From Ardenticatenales bacterium (GTDB taxonomy: Bacteria; Chloroflexota; Anaerolineae; Promineifilales; Promineifilaceae): a stretch of 64,000 bases of DNA. Both the position numbers and the translations under genes were made by a program. Location: contig JACKBL010000002.1 in assembly GCA_020634515.1 (NCBI GenBank), forward strand, positions 744,001 to 808,000, in the 5' to 3' direction. The first letter of the stretch is position 1. Every line of letters starts with the position of its first letter. Positions 52,632 through 61,637 of the stretch are shown piece after piece. The notes under the pieces were generated by a model. That model made no database searches. It was not told the DNA's origin and was given only the letters and a program-made list of their open reading frames with translations.

Positions 52632-53471
52632 TCACCGGTCGGCGGTTCGCCGCAGGCGGCGCAGGGCCAGGGCGAACAGGATGAGGGTGAGGCCACCGTA
52701 TAGCCCCATGAACAGGGCGGTGGGCAGCAGGGAGCCGAAGATTGCGTGCCCGCTCATGATGTTGGCCAGGCTGCCGATCACGTTGGCGGAGGCCATGAGT
52801 AGGTCGCCGTTGTGGGGCAGCAGGCGGTAGTAGGGGAAGTTGAAGATGTCGGCCAGGATAAAGAGGAGGGGCAGGCCGATGAGGGAGAGCAAGACGGCGG
52901 AAAGAGTGATGACGGTGGCCGAGATGGTGCCGCGGGTGATGGTGGAGCAATAGAGGCCGAGCATGGCGTAGGTGAGGGCACAGGTGAGGATGACCGCCTG
53001 GGTGAGGGCCAGGTCGGTGAAGCTGATGCCGCCGAGGAGGAAGGCGATGCTCTGCATGGGGATGGAGGCGATGATCAAGAGCAGGATGTAGGCCAGGCCG
53101 GAGGCCAGTTTGCCCAGCAGCAGGGCGGGGGCGGAGAGGAGGGTGGTGCGCAACAGTTCGTAGGTTTGTCGCTCCTTTTCGCCGGTGATGGCGCCGGTGG
53201 TGAAGATGGGGCCGATGAAGAAGACGAGGAATCCCTGGACGACAAGGACCATGCTGAAGATGGTTTTGCCGGCATCCGCCATATTCGGATTGCTGAGTGC
53301 CCCCGTGCTGTAATAGAGGCTGGTGTAGACGAGGACCACCAGCCCGGCCATCACCGACAGATAGATACTGAGGACGACAAACGCCCGCCGCCCGCGCATG
53401 CGCCCGCGCAGTTCCTTCAGGACAATTGGGTTGTTGCGCCAGCGGTGGACGGCCTGGTAGAAAGCGGACAT
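52632..53471 (-). CDS. ABC-2 type permease, subunit 2
   Basis: A 279-residue permease, paralogue of the gene downstream: KELRGRMRGRRAF (about 19) and GEKERQTYELLRTTLL (about 101) are conserved. Six membrane helices. The gap of 155 bases to the next gene is the only sizeable one in this ABC cluster and shows no gene or clear promoter. The two paralogues probably form a heterodimer. Confidence 0.88.
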   Translation of the reverse strand: MSAFYQAVHRWRNNPIVLKELRGRMRGRRAFVVLSIYLSVMAGLVVLVYTSLYYSTGALSNPNMADAGKTIFSMVLVVQGFLVFFIGPIFTTGAITGEKERQTYELLRTTLLSAPALLLGKLASGLAYILLLIIASIPMQSIAFLLGGISFTDLALTQAVILTCALTYAMLGLYCSTITRGTISATVITLSAVLLSLIGLPLLFILADIFNFPYYRLLPHNGDLLMASANVIGSLANIMSGHAIFGSLLPTALFMGLYGGLTLILFALALRRLRRTADR

Positions 53472-53484
53472 AGGCGTGACTGTT

Positions 53485-54342
53485 TCAGGCGAATTCGCCC
53501 AGGCGTGGGGCGCGCCGGAGCAGATTCAGGGTGAGGGCGGCGATGAGGAGGAGGTAGACGAGAATGGGGCCGCCGATGGGAAGGACGGTGCTGCTGCTGT
53601 TGAAGAGGAGGGTCCAGAGCAGGTTGTTGGTGAGTAGTTTGATCAGGAGAATGCCGGCATAGCTGGCGGCGAGGGCCAGGGTGGTGGAGCGGATGTGGGT
53701 GGAGAGGTTCATGCCCAGGATGCCGGCAGTGATGATTTCCAGCCAGGGGCGCACAGCGGTGAAGCCGCTAACGAATAGGGAGGAAATCGCTTGTTTGGGT
53801 GCGGTGCTGCTGAGGTAGAGCGAAAAGAGAAATAGGAGAAGTCCGTGTAGCAGGCTGAATATGCCTAGCAGCAGCCAGATGCGCAGGCGGGCCATGGCGC
53901 CGAGGAATTTGGCGCAGAGGATGGTGATGTCGCTGTAGGGGGTGGTGCGGATGCTGTCCCAAGTGCCGGCATTTATCTCCATCCCAATAGCCGGAGCCGT
54001 CAGCGCCGGGGCCATAATCACGCCGTACCAGGTGAGGACGTTCAACATAATGGCCGGCAGGCAGACGATGCAGGCAAGGAAAGCATCTCTGCTGCTCTGG
54101 CTGCTGAACAGCGCCGGATTGAGCCACCCCCCGCACGCGCCGATGATCAGCGCGCCCAGGAAGATGAAGGGGGCGAATCGGCTGGCCTGGTCAAAAAGGG
54201 GATTGGGGCGGCCCCAATCCCCGCGCTGACGGCGGTAGATGGGATTGTGGCGTAGATCACGCAACCAGCGCCACAAGCGATGTGGCTGGGCCAGCAGGCG
54301 TAGGTAGGCCGGTGGCGTGTTCGTGTGGGGCGGTGCGGCCAT
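53485..54342 (-). CDS. ABC-2 type permease-like membrane protein, subunit 3
   Basis: A 285-residue integral membrane protein with about six helices and the segment GMEINAGTWDSIRTTPY (about 143), which matches the G-E-x-x-x-T-x-x-x-[IL]-R-T-T pattern of ABC-2 permeases. It is more diverged than the two others and has a Pro-rich N-terminal 20 residues. Its ATG lies four bases after the ATPase stop, so the two are likely coupled. Confidence 0.75.
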   Translation of the reverse strand: MAAPPHTNTPPAYLRLLAQPHRLWRWLRDLRHNPIYRRQRGDWGRPNPLFDQASRFAPFIFLGALIIGACGGWLNPALFSSQSSRDAFLACIVCLPAIMLNVLTWYGVIMAPALTAPAIGMEINAGTWDSIRTTPYSDITILCAKFLGAMARLRIWLLLGIFSLLHGLLLFLFSLYLSSTAPKQAISSLFVSGFTAVRPWLEIITAGILGMNLSTHIRSTTLALAASYAGILLIKLLTNNLLWTLLFNSSSTVLPIGGPILVYLLLIAALTLNLLRRAPRLGEFA

Positions 54343-54345
54343 GCG

Positions 54346-55299
54346 CTACTGCACCAATCCTTGCGTCACTTGCAGGAAGATGTCTTCCAGGTCGCTTTGT
54401 TCTTCGCCAAAATGGATGACGGGAATGCCGGCATTCACCATCCCCACCAACAACTCACTCAACGCCTCGTCATTTCCTACAAAATCAAAGCGGATTGCAT
54501 TTGCCGGCATTTCCACCTCCGGCGCGGTGAGGATCGACGTCACCTGTGGCGTGTGTAGCAAGCGTTCCTGCGCCGCTTCCAGGCCATGCAGCACCCGCAT
54601 CTCGTACAGGCGGTGTGGGCGAAGCTGCTGCTTCATTTGCTGCATATCTCCGAAGGCAATCAGGCGGCCCGCTTCCAGGATGGCAACGCTTGTGCAAATA
54701 TCGGCCACTTCCGAGAGAATGTGCGAGGAGAAGAAAATGGTCTTACCCATGTTCTTCAATTCGCGCAGCAGTTCGCGCATCTCAATGCGCGCGCGCGGGT
54801 CCAGGCCGCTGGCGGGTTCGTCCAAAATCAACACTCGCGGGTCGTGTGCCAGCGTGCGCGCCAGGCAGAGCCGCTGCTTCATGCCCCGGCTAAGGCTTTC
54901 CACAAAGTCATTTTTCTTGTGGTTCAGGTCTACTAATGCCAGCAGGTCATCGATCATGCCGGCACGGGTATGCGCCGGAATGTCGTAGCAGGCGGCGAAA
55001 AAGTCCAGATACTCCCACACCTTCATGTCTTCGTAGACGCCAAAAAAGTCGGGCATATAGCCAATGACGCGGCGCACGTGGCGCGGCTGCGTGAGGACGG
55101 AGTACCCCGCTACCCGCGCCGTGCCCGCCGTTGGTTGCAGTAGCGTGGTTAGAATGCGCATCGTCGTTGTCTTCCCCGCGCCATTCGGCCCCACAAAACC
55201 GACCACGGCCCCCTCTTCCACGTTCAGCGTCAACTCGTGCAGCGCCGTCAACGTTCCGTACCGTTTCGTCAACCCGTCGATCTCAATAATACTTGCCAT
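54346..55299 (-). CDS. ABC transporter ATPase for the ABC-2 exporter
   Basis: A 317-residue ATPase: Walker A GPNGAGKTTTMRIL (about 38), signature SRGMKQRLCLAR (about 134), Walker B VLILDEPASGLDP (about 153) and SSHILSE (about 188). The last 90 residues form the extra C-terminal domain found in exporters of this type. I start it at the ATG at 55299, which gives the usual N terminus ASIIEIDGLTKRYG. It is first in a run with three permease genes, followed by the MoxR module. CcmA/NatA-like systems are comparable, but the substrate is unknown. Confidence 0.95.
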   Translation of the reverse strand: MASIIEIDGLTKRYGTLTALHELTLNVEEGAVVGFVGPNGAGKTTTMRILTTLLQPTAGTARVAGYSVLTQPRHVRRVIGYMPDFFGVYEDMKVWEYLDFFAACYDIPAHTRAGMIDDLLALVDLNHKKNDFVESLSRGMKQRLCLARTLAHDPRVLILDEPASGLDPRARIEMRELLRELKNMGKTIFFSSHILSEVADICTSVAILEAGRLIAFGDMQQMKQQLRPHRLYEMRVLHGLEAAQERLLHTPQVTSILTAPEVEMPANAIRFDFVGNDEALSELLVGMVNAGIPVIHFGEEQSDLEDIFLQVTQGLVQ

Positions 55300-55341
55300 A
55301 GAACCGCTCGTTTTCCGTTGTCCGTCGCCATAATCTACGAC

Positions 55342-55358
55342 CAACTTCCCGGAAGTTG
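55342..55358. other. Short palindrome related to the CTTCCCGGAAG family
   Basis: CAACTTCCCGGAAGTTG is a perfect palindrome upstream of the ABC-2 ATPase gene. It matches one arm of the inverted-repeat elements at 29256, 62296 and 63558. Confidence 0.5.
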
Positions 55359-55375
55359 TTTACCGTTGCTTGTTT

Positions 55376-57820
55376 TTAGCGCAGTTCGCCCGTCAAGACG
55401 GGGAACACGCTTCTGATCTGCGCGCCATCGGGATTGTCATAGCGCAGCCGCACGCGCACCCGGTTGTTCTCGCCGAGGAAGGGAGCGAAATCCGCCACGG
55501 GGGTCAGGCCCCACTGCACGTCTGGCAGGACGACCCATAGCTCCTGACCCCAATCCCAGAGCCGCACCTCCGGCGTGGGCAAACTGGTGGGGTTGTTCGC
55601 TTCCAGAAGCAGCAGCTCCATTTTTTCCGGCGTCAGCATTTGCAGCCTGGCCCAGGGTAGATACTCAAATTCTACCCACCCGGAAACGATGAATAGATCG
55701 TCTGGGGATGGTTCGTAGACGCCATTGGTTGCCAGAACTTCCCAGGACCAGAGCGCGGTAGGTGTCGTCGTCTGTCCTTCGAGCGTAATCTCTTCGCGCA
55801 GCGGCAGTTCAATAAAGTAGAGGGTCGTGCTCAACTGGGTGGCATTGTCCGGGTAGGTGCTGGCTTCCAGTTGGCTGGTGTTGGACCAGCCAATCAGGGT
55901 GGCCGTGTTTTGTGGGGGTCGCTCCAGCCCGTAACCGGCGGACGCCAGCGAGTCCAACAATTGCGCTCGCGGATAGAGGCGGCGATCGTCGTAGTAGTCG
56001 CTGGAACCGAGAAGCGTGGCATAGTTGTTTGCCAGCACGGAACCGCCGGGAACCGCGTAGCGGGTGGGGACGGAGGAGGTGGGGGAGAAGAGCGACGACG
56101 GCGTTGATGCCCCGTTCAGGGCGAAGGATACGGGCTTGCTTTCTCCTGGGGCCAGGTCGCCGACGGCGTAGACGGTGCCGCCAAACAGGATGGAGGCGGA
56201 TTCCAGGGTGATGTCGCTGTTGTTTTGCAGTTGGGCGCTGAATTGGGCGCTGTCGCCTTCGATGCTGACGCGGGTGGTTCCGGTGAATGCCGGCATCGGC
56301 GCATAGCCGGTGGCGATCACGGTTTGCACGCCGCTGACGTCTACGAGCAGGTTGCGGATTGTCAGGGATTGGGTGCGTTCGATGCCGGCATTTCCCCCAC
56401 TGTTCATATCCATGCCCCGTTGGTCGAATGGGCGGGCCAGGGTCGCCGGCGGCATCGTCAGATCGTACGCCCGCCGCCGCGGCGAATAGAGGCCGATCAG
56501 CGTGTGGACGCGCATCGTATCCGCATTGGCCCCCCCATAAGCGACGGACATTTCGTTGACAATCGTCTCGTTGCCCTTAAGGCGGAAACCGGTGAAATAA
56601 GCCGCGCCGCTGAAAAGGATGATCAGCGCGGGAATGGTCACCCAGGCGAGTTCCAGCCGCTTGCGCCGTTTCAGCACCATGTAGTTGACGGGGCCGATCA
56701 GGATCACATACAGCAGGAGGAAGAAGATAAGCTGAAAGATGGAGGGTAATACAAGGTTTGGCAGACTTTCCACGGCGGCGGCGGCGGCGTAGGCGTTGCG
56801 TGGTTCATGCGCCCAGTAGGGCAGCGTGGGAATGGTGTCGGCGATGGTTTGCCAGAGGATGGGGCTGCCGTCCCAGTCTGCCAGGGGAGCCAGTTGGGGG
56901 TCCAGGGCGAGGAAGTAGACGCTGCCCCGTCCGTGAGACTGTCGTGCCAGCAGGGGGAGGTTGTCCTGGCGGTAGAGGAGTTCACCGCTCTTGAGGCTGC
57001 TGGTGGTGACGACGTAGGGGCCGGGATCGCGGAAGGGGGTGTTGGTGGCGGCGCTGAGTGCCGGCAAATCCGCTTCCGAACGCGCATCCGTGGGGGTTAC
57101 GGGCAGCAAATCCATCACCGCCGCCGCCGTTTGCCGCCAGCCGGGACCGCCCGTGACCACAAGCTGCCCCCCCGTATCCAGCCAGGCTTGCAGCGCCTCC
57201 TGCTGCGCCGGCGTGACGGAACCTGTGTCCACGTCATTCAGGACCAGAACATCCAGCGCCGCCCACGCGGCGGGCGCTTCCGGCAAATCCTCCAGTTTAA
57301 GCACGGCTACCGCCGCCTGCGTGCGCGCTCCCGTCACCGTTTCCAGGAAGCCTAATTCATCGGGCAGCGGACTGACGACGCCGTACAGCAGCATATCTTG
57401 TTCCAGGCTTTGTAAACGGTTGGAGTTTGCCTGCGCCACTTCCTGCTGCCCATCGAGCAATGTCACGGTGACGGCGTCGATCAGGTCGGGGAGGTAGATG
57501 TATGTAACAAGGCGCTTGTTGGACTGCGTGGGTAATGAGACGGGCGAATCGTAGCGGATGTCGGTTTCCAGCGTCGCGTTGCCGGTGACAATGCGCAGCG
57601 TACCATCCAGAGCGTTGCCGCTGTTGGCGATGGTGATGTACACTGGAACCCAGTTGCCCCGCTTGTATTGCCCGTCGAAGCCTGCCGTCACGGTCAGCGT
57701 GATGTCGCTTGATTGCCATGAGGGCGCGGCGGCGTGGGCGGAGCGAATGCCGGCACACGTCAGGAGCGCCAGTAGAAAAAGAAGCGCGGCGAGTTTGCGT
57801 TGGGGAAGATGAGGCATCAT
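55376..57820 (-). CDS. Large membrane protein with glutamine-amidotransferase-like domain
   Basis: An 814-residue exported membrane protein. I use the first of two adjacent ATG codons (57820); a signal peptide follows, ending ..AHAAA. Residues about 35-130 are a beta domain, residues 180-330 look like a class I glutamine-amidotransferase-like fold (VLNDVDTGSVTPAQQEAL, then LDTGGQLVVTGGPGW) without an obvious catalytic cysteine. Two close helices (about 360-415) flank a basic loop LKRRKRLELAW. The rest is predicted extracytoplasmic beta. Such proteins are common next to ABC-2/MoxR clusters. Function unknown. Confidence 0.7.
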   Translation of the reverse strand: MMPHLPQRKLAALLFLLALLTCAGIRSAHAAAPSWQSSDITLTVTAGFDGQYKRGNWVPVYITIANSGNALDGTLRIVTGNATLETDIRYDSPVSLPTQSNKRLVTYIYLPDLIDAVTVTLLDGQQEVAQANSNRLQSLEQDMLLYGVVSPLPDELGFLETVTGARTQAAVAVLKLEDLPEAPAAWAALDVLVLNDVDTGSVTPAQQEALQAWLDTGGQLVVTGGPGWRQTAAAVMDLLPVTPTDARSEADLPALSAATNTPFRDPGPYVVTTSSLKSGELLYRQDNLPLLARQSHGRGSVYFLALDPQLAPLADWDGSPILWQTIADTIPTLPYWAHEPRNAYAAAAAVESLPNLVLPSIFQLIFFLLLYVILIGPVNYMVLKRRKRLELAWVTIPALIILFSGAAYFTGFRLKGNETIVNEMSVAYGGANADTMRVHTLIGLYSPRRRAYDLTMPPATLARPFDQRGMDMNSGGNAGIERTQSLTIRNLLVDVSGVQTVIATGYAPMPAFTGTTRVSIEGDSAQFSAQLQNNSDITLESASILFGGTVYAVGDLAPGESKPVSFALNGASTPSSLFSPTSSVPTRYAVPGGSVLANNYATLLGSSDYYDDRRLYPRAQLLDSLASAGYGLERPPQNTATLIGWSNTSQLEASTYPDNATQLSTTLYFIELPLREEITLEGQTTTPTALWSWEVLATNGVYEPSPDDLFIVSGWVEFEYLPWARLQMLTPEKMELLLLEANNPTSLPTPEVRLWDWGQELWVVLPDVQWGLTPVADFAPFLGENNRVRVRLRYDNPDGAQIRSVFPVLTGELR

Positions 57821-57857
57821 GGTATCTTTACGGGAAAGTTTGCCAGGGTGTCGCACC

Positions 57858-58142
57858 CTAACGGAAGGTAATTTCGTATTGTTCGATGTGAATGTCGGGT
57901 CGTTGCTCTTCTACCCAGCGGACCGATTTTTCCAGCAGGCTGTGCAGATAAGCGGCATCGGTTCCGACGGTTGCCAGGCAAATGGCTGACGTGCGCCAGA
58001 TGTCTTGATGGTCTACTTCAGCCACGGCGACGTTGAATTGCCGGGGCAGGCGTGTGAGCAAGGATTTAACGACCTGACGCTTGTCTTTAAGAGAATGAAC
58101 ACCGTAGAGTTGAATTTTGAGGACACAGGTGGCTACCAGCAT
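57858..58142 (-). CDS. DUF503 (YlxP-like) protein
   Basis: A 94-residue protein of the DUF503 family: MLVATCVLKIQLYGVHSLKD, cut here to LKIQLYGVHSLKDKRQV, then FNVAVAEVDHQD and VGTDAAYLHSLLEK. Homologues lie near ribosome-maturation genes in Firmicutes, but the biochemical role is not settled. The longer upstream frame overlaps the divergent DUF4230 gene and is rejected. Its start is about 75 bases from the DUF4230 start. Confidence 0.88.
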   Translation of the reverse strand: MLVATCVLKIQLYGVHSLKDKRQVVKSLLTRLPRQFNVAVAEVDHQDIWRTSAICLATVGTDAAYLHSLLEKSVRWVEEQRPDIHIEQYEITFR

Positions 58143-58215
58143 GGTTGGCAATTTTGCCTTACCGGGCAGTAAAAGACAACTCCGGCCTGATAGTTGATTG
58201 GTAAGGGTGAACCGT

Positions 58216-58995
58216 ATGATGGATGAAAAAGAGGTAAAGACCAATGGGGGACAGGGTGGGTCGTCGTCTTTGCTGCGACGGCTGGCGTATGTGATGTTGA
58301 TATTGTTCTTGATTGCCGGCATTTCCGCCAGCAGTCTCGTCATTTTTTCCGTGATAGCCGCCGGGCGCGCGGCCCAAACCGTCACCCAACCCATCTCCGA
58401 TCTGTTCAAGCAGTTGGCGGTGGAGGCCACGCCCGTCATCTTGCCCGATCCGGTGACCATTGTGCGCGAGATCAATCGGCTCAACAATCTGGAGACGGCT
58501 TCCTATTCGCTACAAAAGGTGGTGACGGCGGAGCGGAATCAGGATGTGCTCTGGGGGGCGTTGGGGGAGAGTCTGGTTTTTGTAGCGGTGGGGGATGTGA
58601 TTGCCGGCATTGATCTCAGCGAGGTGCAAATCGAAGACCTGCAAATTGTTGACCCGGAGACGGTGATGGTCCACCTGCCGGACGCGCAAGTGCTGCACTA
58701 CAGCCTGGACAATGAGCAGTCCTACGTGGCCGACCGGGACAAGGGGTTGTTCGCGCAGGTGGACCCGCGGTTGGAGACGCAGGTACGTCAGGAGGCGGAA
58801 CAGGCGATTTTGCAGGAGGCATTGAATGCCGGCATTCTCCAGGAAGCCAACGAAACCGCCCGCGACAATATGGAATCCTTCCTGAACAAACTCGGCTTCA
58901 CCAACGTTATCTTTACCGACGACCCGCCGCCCCCCGCACCTCCCTACGAGCAGGAAATTCCCAAAGGCACTATCCTGGCCACGCCCACGCCCTAA
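58216..58995 (+). CDS. DUF4230 membrane-anchored protein
   Basis: A 259-residue protein. Start at the ATG 58216, seven bases after AAGGGTG. One membrane helix (about 24-48) is followed by a DUF4230 domain: IVREINRLNNLETASY (about 85), FVAVGDVIAGIDLSEV (about 122) and TVMVHLPDAQVL (about 147). A helical segment and a Pro-rich end follow. The function of DUF4230 proteins is not known. The TAA stop overlaps the first bases of the structured 90-bp element. Confidence 0.85.
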   Translation: MMDEKEVKTNGGQGGSSSLLRRLAYVMLILFLIAGISASSLVIFSVIAAGRAAQTVTQPISDLFKQLAVEATPVILPDPVTIVREINRLNNLETASYSLQKVVTAERNQDVLWGALGESLVFVAVGDVIAGIDLSEVQIEDLQIVDPETVMVHLPDAQVLHYSLDNEQSYVADRDKGLFAQVDPRLETQVRQEAEQAILQEALNAGILQEANETARDNMESFLNKLGFTNVIFTDDPPPPAPPYEQEIPKGTILATPTP

Positions 58996-59083
58996 GGAGC
59001 GGAAACAAACAAGATGGCGAACTCATTTCCTTGCCGCTCCTTCAAGCTGACAATGCAATTCCGCATCTTGTTTCATTGTCAAC
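58994..59083 (-). other. Structured 90-bp repeat element, copy 2 (inverted)
   Basis: Same length and plan as copy 13889-13978, in the opposite direction. Read on the minus strand: stem A GTTGACAATG/CATTGTCAGC (one G-T pair), an 18-base loop starting AAACAAGATG, then TTGAAGGAGCGG, ending CCGCTCCTT. The loop decamer is perfectly complementary to CATCTTGTTT inside hairpin B. Stem A differs in sequence from copy 1 yet stays paired, and the loop/hairpin-B complementarity changes in step. Confidence 0.65.
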
Positions 59084-59154
59084 CCTAACGTGGACAAGCC
59101 ACAACCCAAAAGATTCTGCCTCAAAGATTACGCAGATTACACAGATTCTTTCTT

Positions 59155-59252
59155 GAGTTCACTGAAAAAACCGGGTTTTTCGATTGTCCGGCCGAAATTA
59201 CCTGAGTGGTTCACGTGTAAAAACCCGATTTTTGGCCTTTTTTCAGTAGAGT
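59155..59252. repeat. MITE-like element, copy 4, with 7-bp target duplication
   Basis: 98 bases from GAGTTCACTGAAAAAA to TTTTTTCAGTAGAGT. The flanks are CTTTCTT at 59148-59154 and CTTTCTT at 59253-59259. It has split a larger imperfect inverted repeat (GATTACGCAGATT on the left, AATCTGTGATGATT on the right). The next 145 bases hold a TTGGCGGCGC/GCGCCGCCAA hairpin and no gene. Confidence 0.92.
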
Positions 59253-59396
59253 CTTTCTTCCATCTGCGAAATCTGTGATGATTCTTTTGCCTTCCGTACA
59301 AGAATTTCGCTGATAAGGTACTGAGCCGGTTGCTGGTTGTACGTTGGCGGCGCACCTCGTGGGGGCAAGGCGCGCCGCCAATGAACCTCGTCCCGA

Positions 59397-60116
59397 TTAC
59401 GGCGCGATGGCGGGGGCCTGGCAGTTTTCCAGTGGCGCAATCGTAATCGGCGTATTCACGTCCAGAATGTTCAGGTCCACGGAAAATGTACCCGTCGTCA
59501 ACACTGTGGGATCGATGAAAGACGCCGATCCCTGGCCGTTCATGGTCAGCTTCACCAGATTGCCACCGTCTACCGCGATGTACAGATGCCCGTCCAGGGA
59601 TTCGATATTCTCGTTATCTTGCACATCCCCCTTGTCAAATACATAGTGGTGGGACAGGATACCGTTGACCGTTTCATCTGGCGTCTCTCGTTTGGCGGAC
59701 GTGAGCGTACTCAAAAGCTGATCCGCCGTGGGAACCCCCTGCATCGGGTCGCCAAATTCGCCCAGCGCCTCCCGCGACTGCTTCATGCAACCAAACTGGG
59801 GCACATTCACATACAGGTCATCCCCAATCTGCACAAACTCCAGGCTGTTCAACTCCGCCACTTCCTGCGGCGCCTGCATACTAAAAACGATGTGCGCCGA
59901 TTCCGGCTCCTTCACGGACTCCATTTGCACGTTGATCCCCTGCGCTTCCCCTTGTTCCGGCTCCACGTTGATGTACAGCGAAAGGCGGTAGCTGTCGAAA
60001 CCGGCTAGCTGCCCCTGGAGGGTCGCCGGATCTAGCGTGCGTGGTGCGCTATCGTCGGCTGATTGCCCGCAGGCCACCAGCAGCAGCGCCAAAATCAAAA
60101 CAAGCAGTTTCCTCAT
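59397..60116 (-). CDS. Lipoprotein of unknown function (LolA-like size and profile)
   Basis: A 239-residue lipoprotein: short leader KLLVLILALLLVAC with lipobox LVAC. The mature part alternates strands (FDSYRLSLYINVEP, LEFVQIGDDLYVN, GHLYIAVDGGNLVKLTM), like LppX/LolA-type lipid-binding folds, but I cannot assign the family from sequence alone. There are two further cysteines. The start is preceded by AGGA. It is not closely linked to the lipoate gene upstream (65-base gap, same strand). Confidence 0.7.
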   Translation of the reverse strand: MRKLLVLILALLLVACGQSADDSAPRTLDPATLQGQLAGFDSYRLSLYINVEPEQGEAQGINVQMESVKEPESAHIVFSMQAPQEVAELNSLEFVQIGDDLYVNVPQFGCMKQSREALGEFGDPMQGVPTADQLLSTLTSAKRETPDETVNGILSHHYVFDKGDVQDNENIESLDGHLYIAVDGGNLVKLTMNGQGSASFIDPTVLTTGTFSVDLNILDVNTPITIAPLENCQAPAIAP

Positions 60117-60180
60117 TTTCCTGTTCCTTTGGGCCAGACTGGAGAAGTTTCCGAAATTGCTCCAGTCTCCCAGTCGTTCC

Positions 60181-61065
60181 TTAAATGCGGCGCGTCCAGG
60201 CGTCGTTGGCGAATTTCTCGCGGCGAATCTCGGCGGCGCGCGCCTGTTCCGCCGCGCTCAGTTCCCCCGCAACCAGCTCCAGATTCAGCCGACGGGCAAA
60301 TCCCTCGCGCATGAAGTTGACGGCGTCCGCGAATTCCACTCGCCGCCCCAGGCTTTGCATGACCGTGGTGGCGCGGTAGCGCAGGCGCAGGCGCGTGGCC
60401 GTGCGCTGGCCGGGCTGGTCAAAATGGAGGGCGTCCACAATGCGGGTGATGTCTCCGTAGAGGGGGAGCGTGCCATGTTGCAGCACCATGCCGCGGCGGC
60501 GCGCCTGGGCGCTGCCGAGCAATTTCATCTGCCCCATGGTGATTTCGTAGTTGGAGGGGCCGTCGAAGCAAGCCGGCCCCAGTGGGCCGTGGTCGCTGTA
60601 GTAGGGCTGGGCGCGTGTTGGCTCCAGTCCCATCAGGTGTAATCCCACCAGCAGGGCTTCGGAGAGGCGTTTGTAGCTTTCCAGGATGCCGCCAACGACG
60701 CGGGGTTCATTCTCCGGGGCGGCGACGCTGTAGGTGAGTTCATCGACGTGCAGGATGGCGCGTCCACCGGTGGGGCGACGCACGATGTCCCAGCCGAGGG
60801 TGGCGCAGTTTTCGACGTCGGCGATTTCCCACTCCTGGCCGTAGCCGAGGGAGAGGCAGGCGGGTTCCCAGCCGTAGAAGCGCAATGTGGGCGGGGAAAT
60901 GCCGGCACTCACCGCCTCCACAATCGCCTCATCCACCGCCATATTCGTGGCCCCATCACGCAAACCACTCTCAATCACGCGCCACGTGGCCCGCTCATAC
61001 GTCTCTTGCCCGGATTGCTCCACTATCATCTCATTCATCTCTTTGTTGGTATACTCAGTCGTCAC
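60181..61065 (-). CDS. Lipoate-protein ligase / octanoyltransferase (LplA/LipM-like)
   Basis: A 294-residue enzyme of the BPL/LPL fold that attaches lipoyl or octanoyl groups to carrier proteins. WRVIESGLRDGATNMAVDEAI (cut: GLRDGATNMAVDEAI, about 24), RRPTGGRAILH (about 85), the lysine segment GQMKLLGSAQARRRG (about 180) and LQHGTLPL (about 197) are diagnostic. A GTG at 61065 and ATGs at 61038 and 61029 are possible starts, none with a clear ribosome binding site. Whether it transfers octanoate from ACP (LipM) or activates free lipoate cannot be decided. It is divergent from a small membrane-protein gene. Confidence 0.88.
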   Translation of the reverse strand: MTTEYTNKEMNEMIVEQSGQETYERATWRVIESGLRDGATNMAVDEAIVEAVSAGISPPTLRFYGWEPACLSLGYGQEWEIADVENCATLGWDIVRRPTGGRAILHVDELTYSVAAPENEPRVVGGILESYKRLSEALLVGLHLMGLEPTRAQPYYSDHGPLGPACFDGPSNYEITMGQMKLLGSAQARRRGMVLQHGTLPLYGDITRIVDALHFDQPGQRTATRLRLRYRATTVMQSLGRRVEFADAVNFMREGFARRLNLELVAGELSAAEQARAAEIRREKFANDAWTRRI

Positions 61066-61111
61066 TGTCGAACTGTTAGAAGCAGCGCACCACTATACCA
61101 ACTCGGCAAAA

Positions 61112-61531
61112 ATGGTTCAAGTTCCCGCGCGCATACCCGGCCTGCGCCTATTGGCGATTGGCTGGGCTATCTACTCCGCCCTCTGGATCGCGCTTGAGGG
61201 CAGCCTCACCCGCGTGGTCATCCTGGCCGCCGGCCTCTCGCTCCTCCTGGCGGCGCATGGCTTGCGACGGTGGGGCGGCGGGCGCCGGCTGCAAGCCTGG
61301 CAGTGGGCGTTGCTCCTGGCCGGGCTGGGCGCAGCCGTCGGTTTAGGAGCGGCCCTGCTGACGCTGCCGCTAATGGCGCTGAAGACAGGGTTACACGCCC
61401 ATGGCCCCGAATTCGGCCCCGCCGATGTGGTCTGGGTCGTGCGGCAGGCTCCCTGGTGGACCGGCGCGGGCTTGTTGGCGGGCCTTGGCCTCAGCCTGCT
61501 CACGCCGCGCCGCGCCCCCGACCCGGATTAG
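61112..61531 (+). CDS. Small four-helix membrane protein
   Basis: A 139-residue hydrophobic protein with about four helices (12-28, 32-48, 62-90 and 108-128). I start it at ATG 61112; the in-frame extension to 60887 overlaps the divergent lipoate gene and reads as non-coding. A TATACT box lies at 61050 on this strand. Family not recognised. It ends before a bidirectional terminator. Confidence 0.5.
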   Translation: MVQVPARIPGLRLLAIGWAIYSALWIALEGSLTRVVILAAGLSLLLAAHGLRRWGGGRRLQAWQWALLLAGLGAAVGLGAALLTLPLMALKTGLHAHGPEFGPADVVWVVRQAPWWTGAGLLAGLGLSLLTPRRAPDPD

Positions 61532-61542
61532 ATTAGTAATTG

Positions 61543-61577
61543 AGATTGGTCCAATCTTCAAGATTGGACCAATCTTT
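61543..61577. terminator. Bidirectional terminator
   Basis: AGATTGGTCCAATCTT and AAGATTGGACCAATCTTT pair along their whole length and are palindromic themselves. They lie between two convergent genes (61531 and 61638). The GGACCAAT core is also found in the GTAAC/GTTAC elements. Confidence 0.75.
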
Positions 61578-61637
61578 ATGAAAGGTGGTTTTGGGTCGAA
61601 TTGTCTTGTTGCCGCTTCCAGGAAGGGGGGGGTGGCG

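Noticed and set aside
58143..58487. N-terminal extension of the DUF503 gene
   Set aside because: It overlaps the divergent DUF4230 gene, which has a ribosome binding site and membrane helix; DUF503 proteins are about 95 residues.
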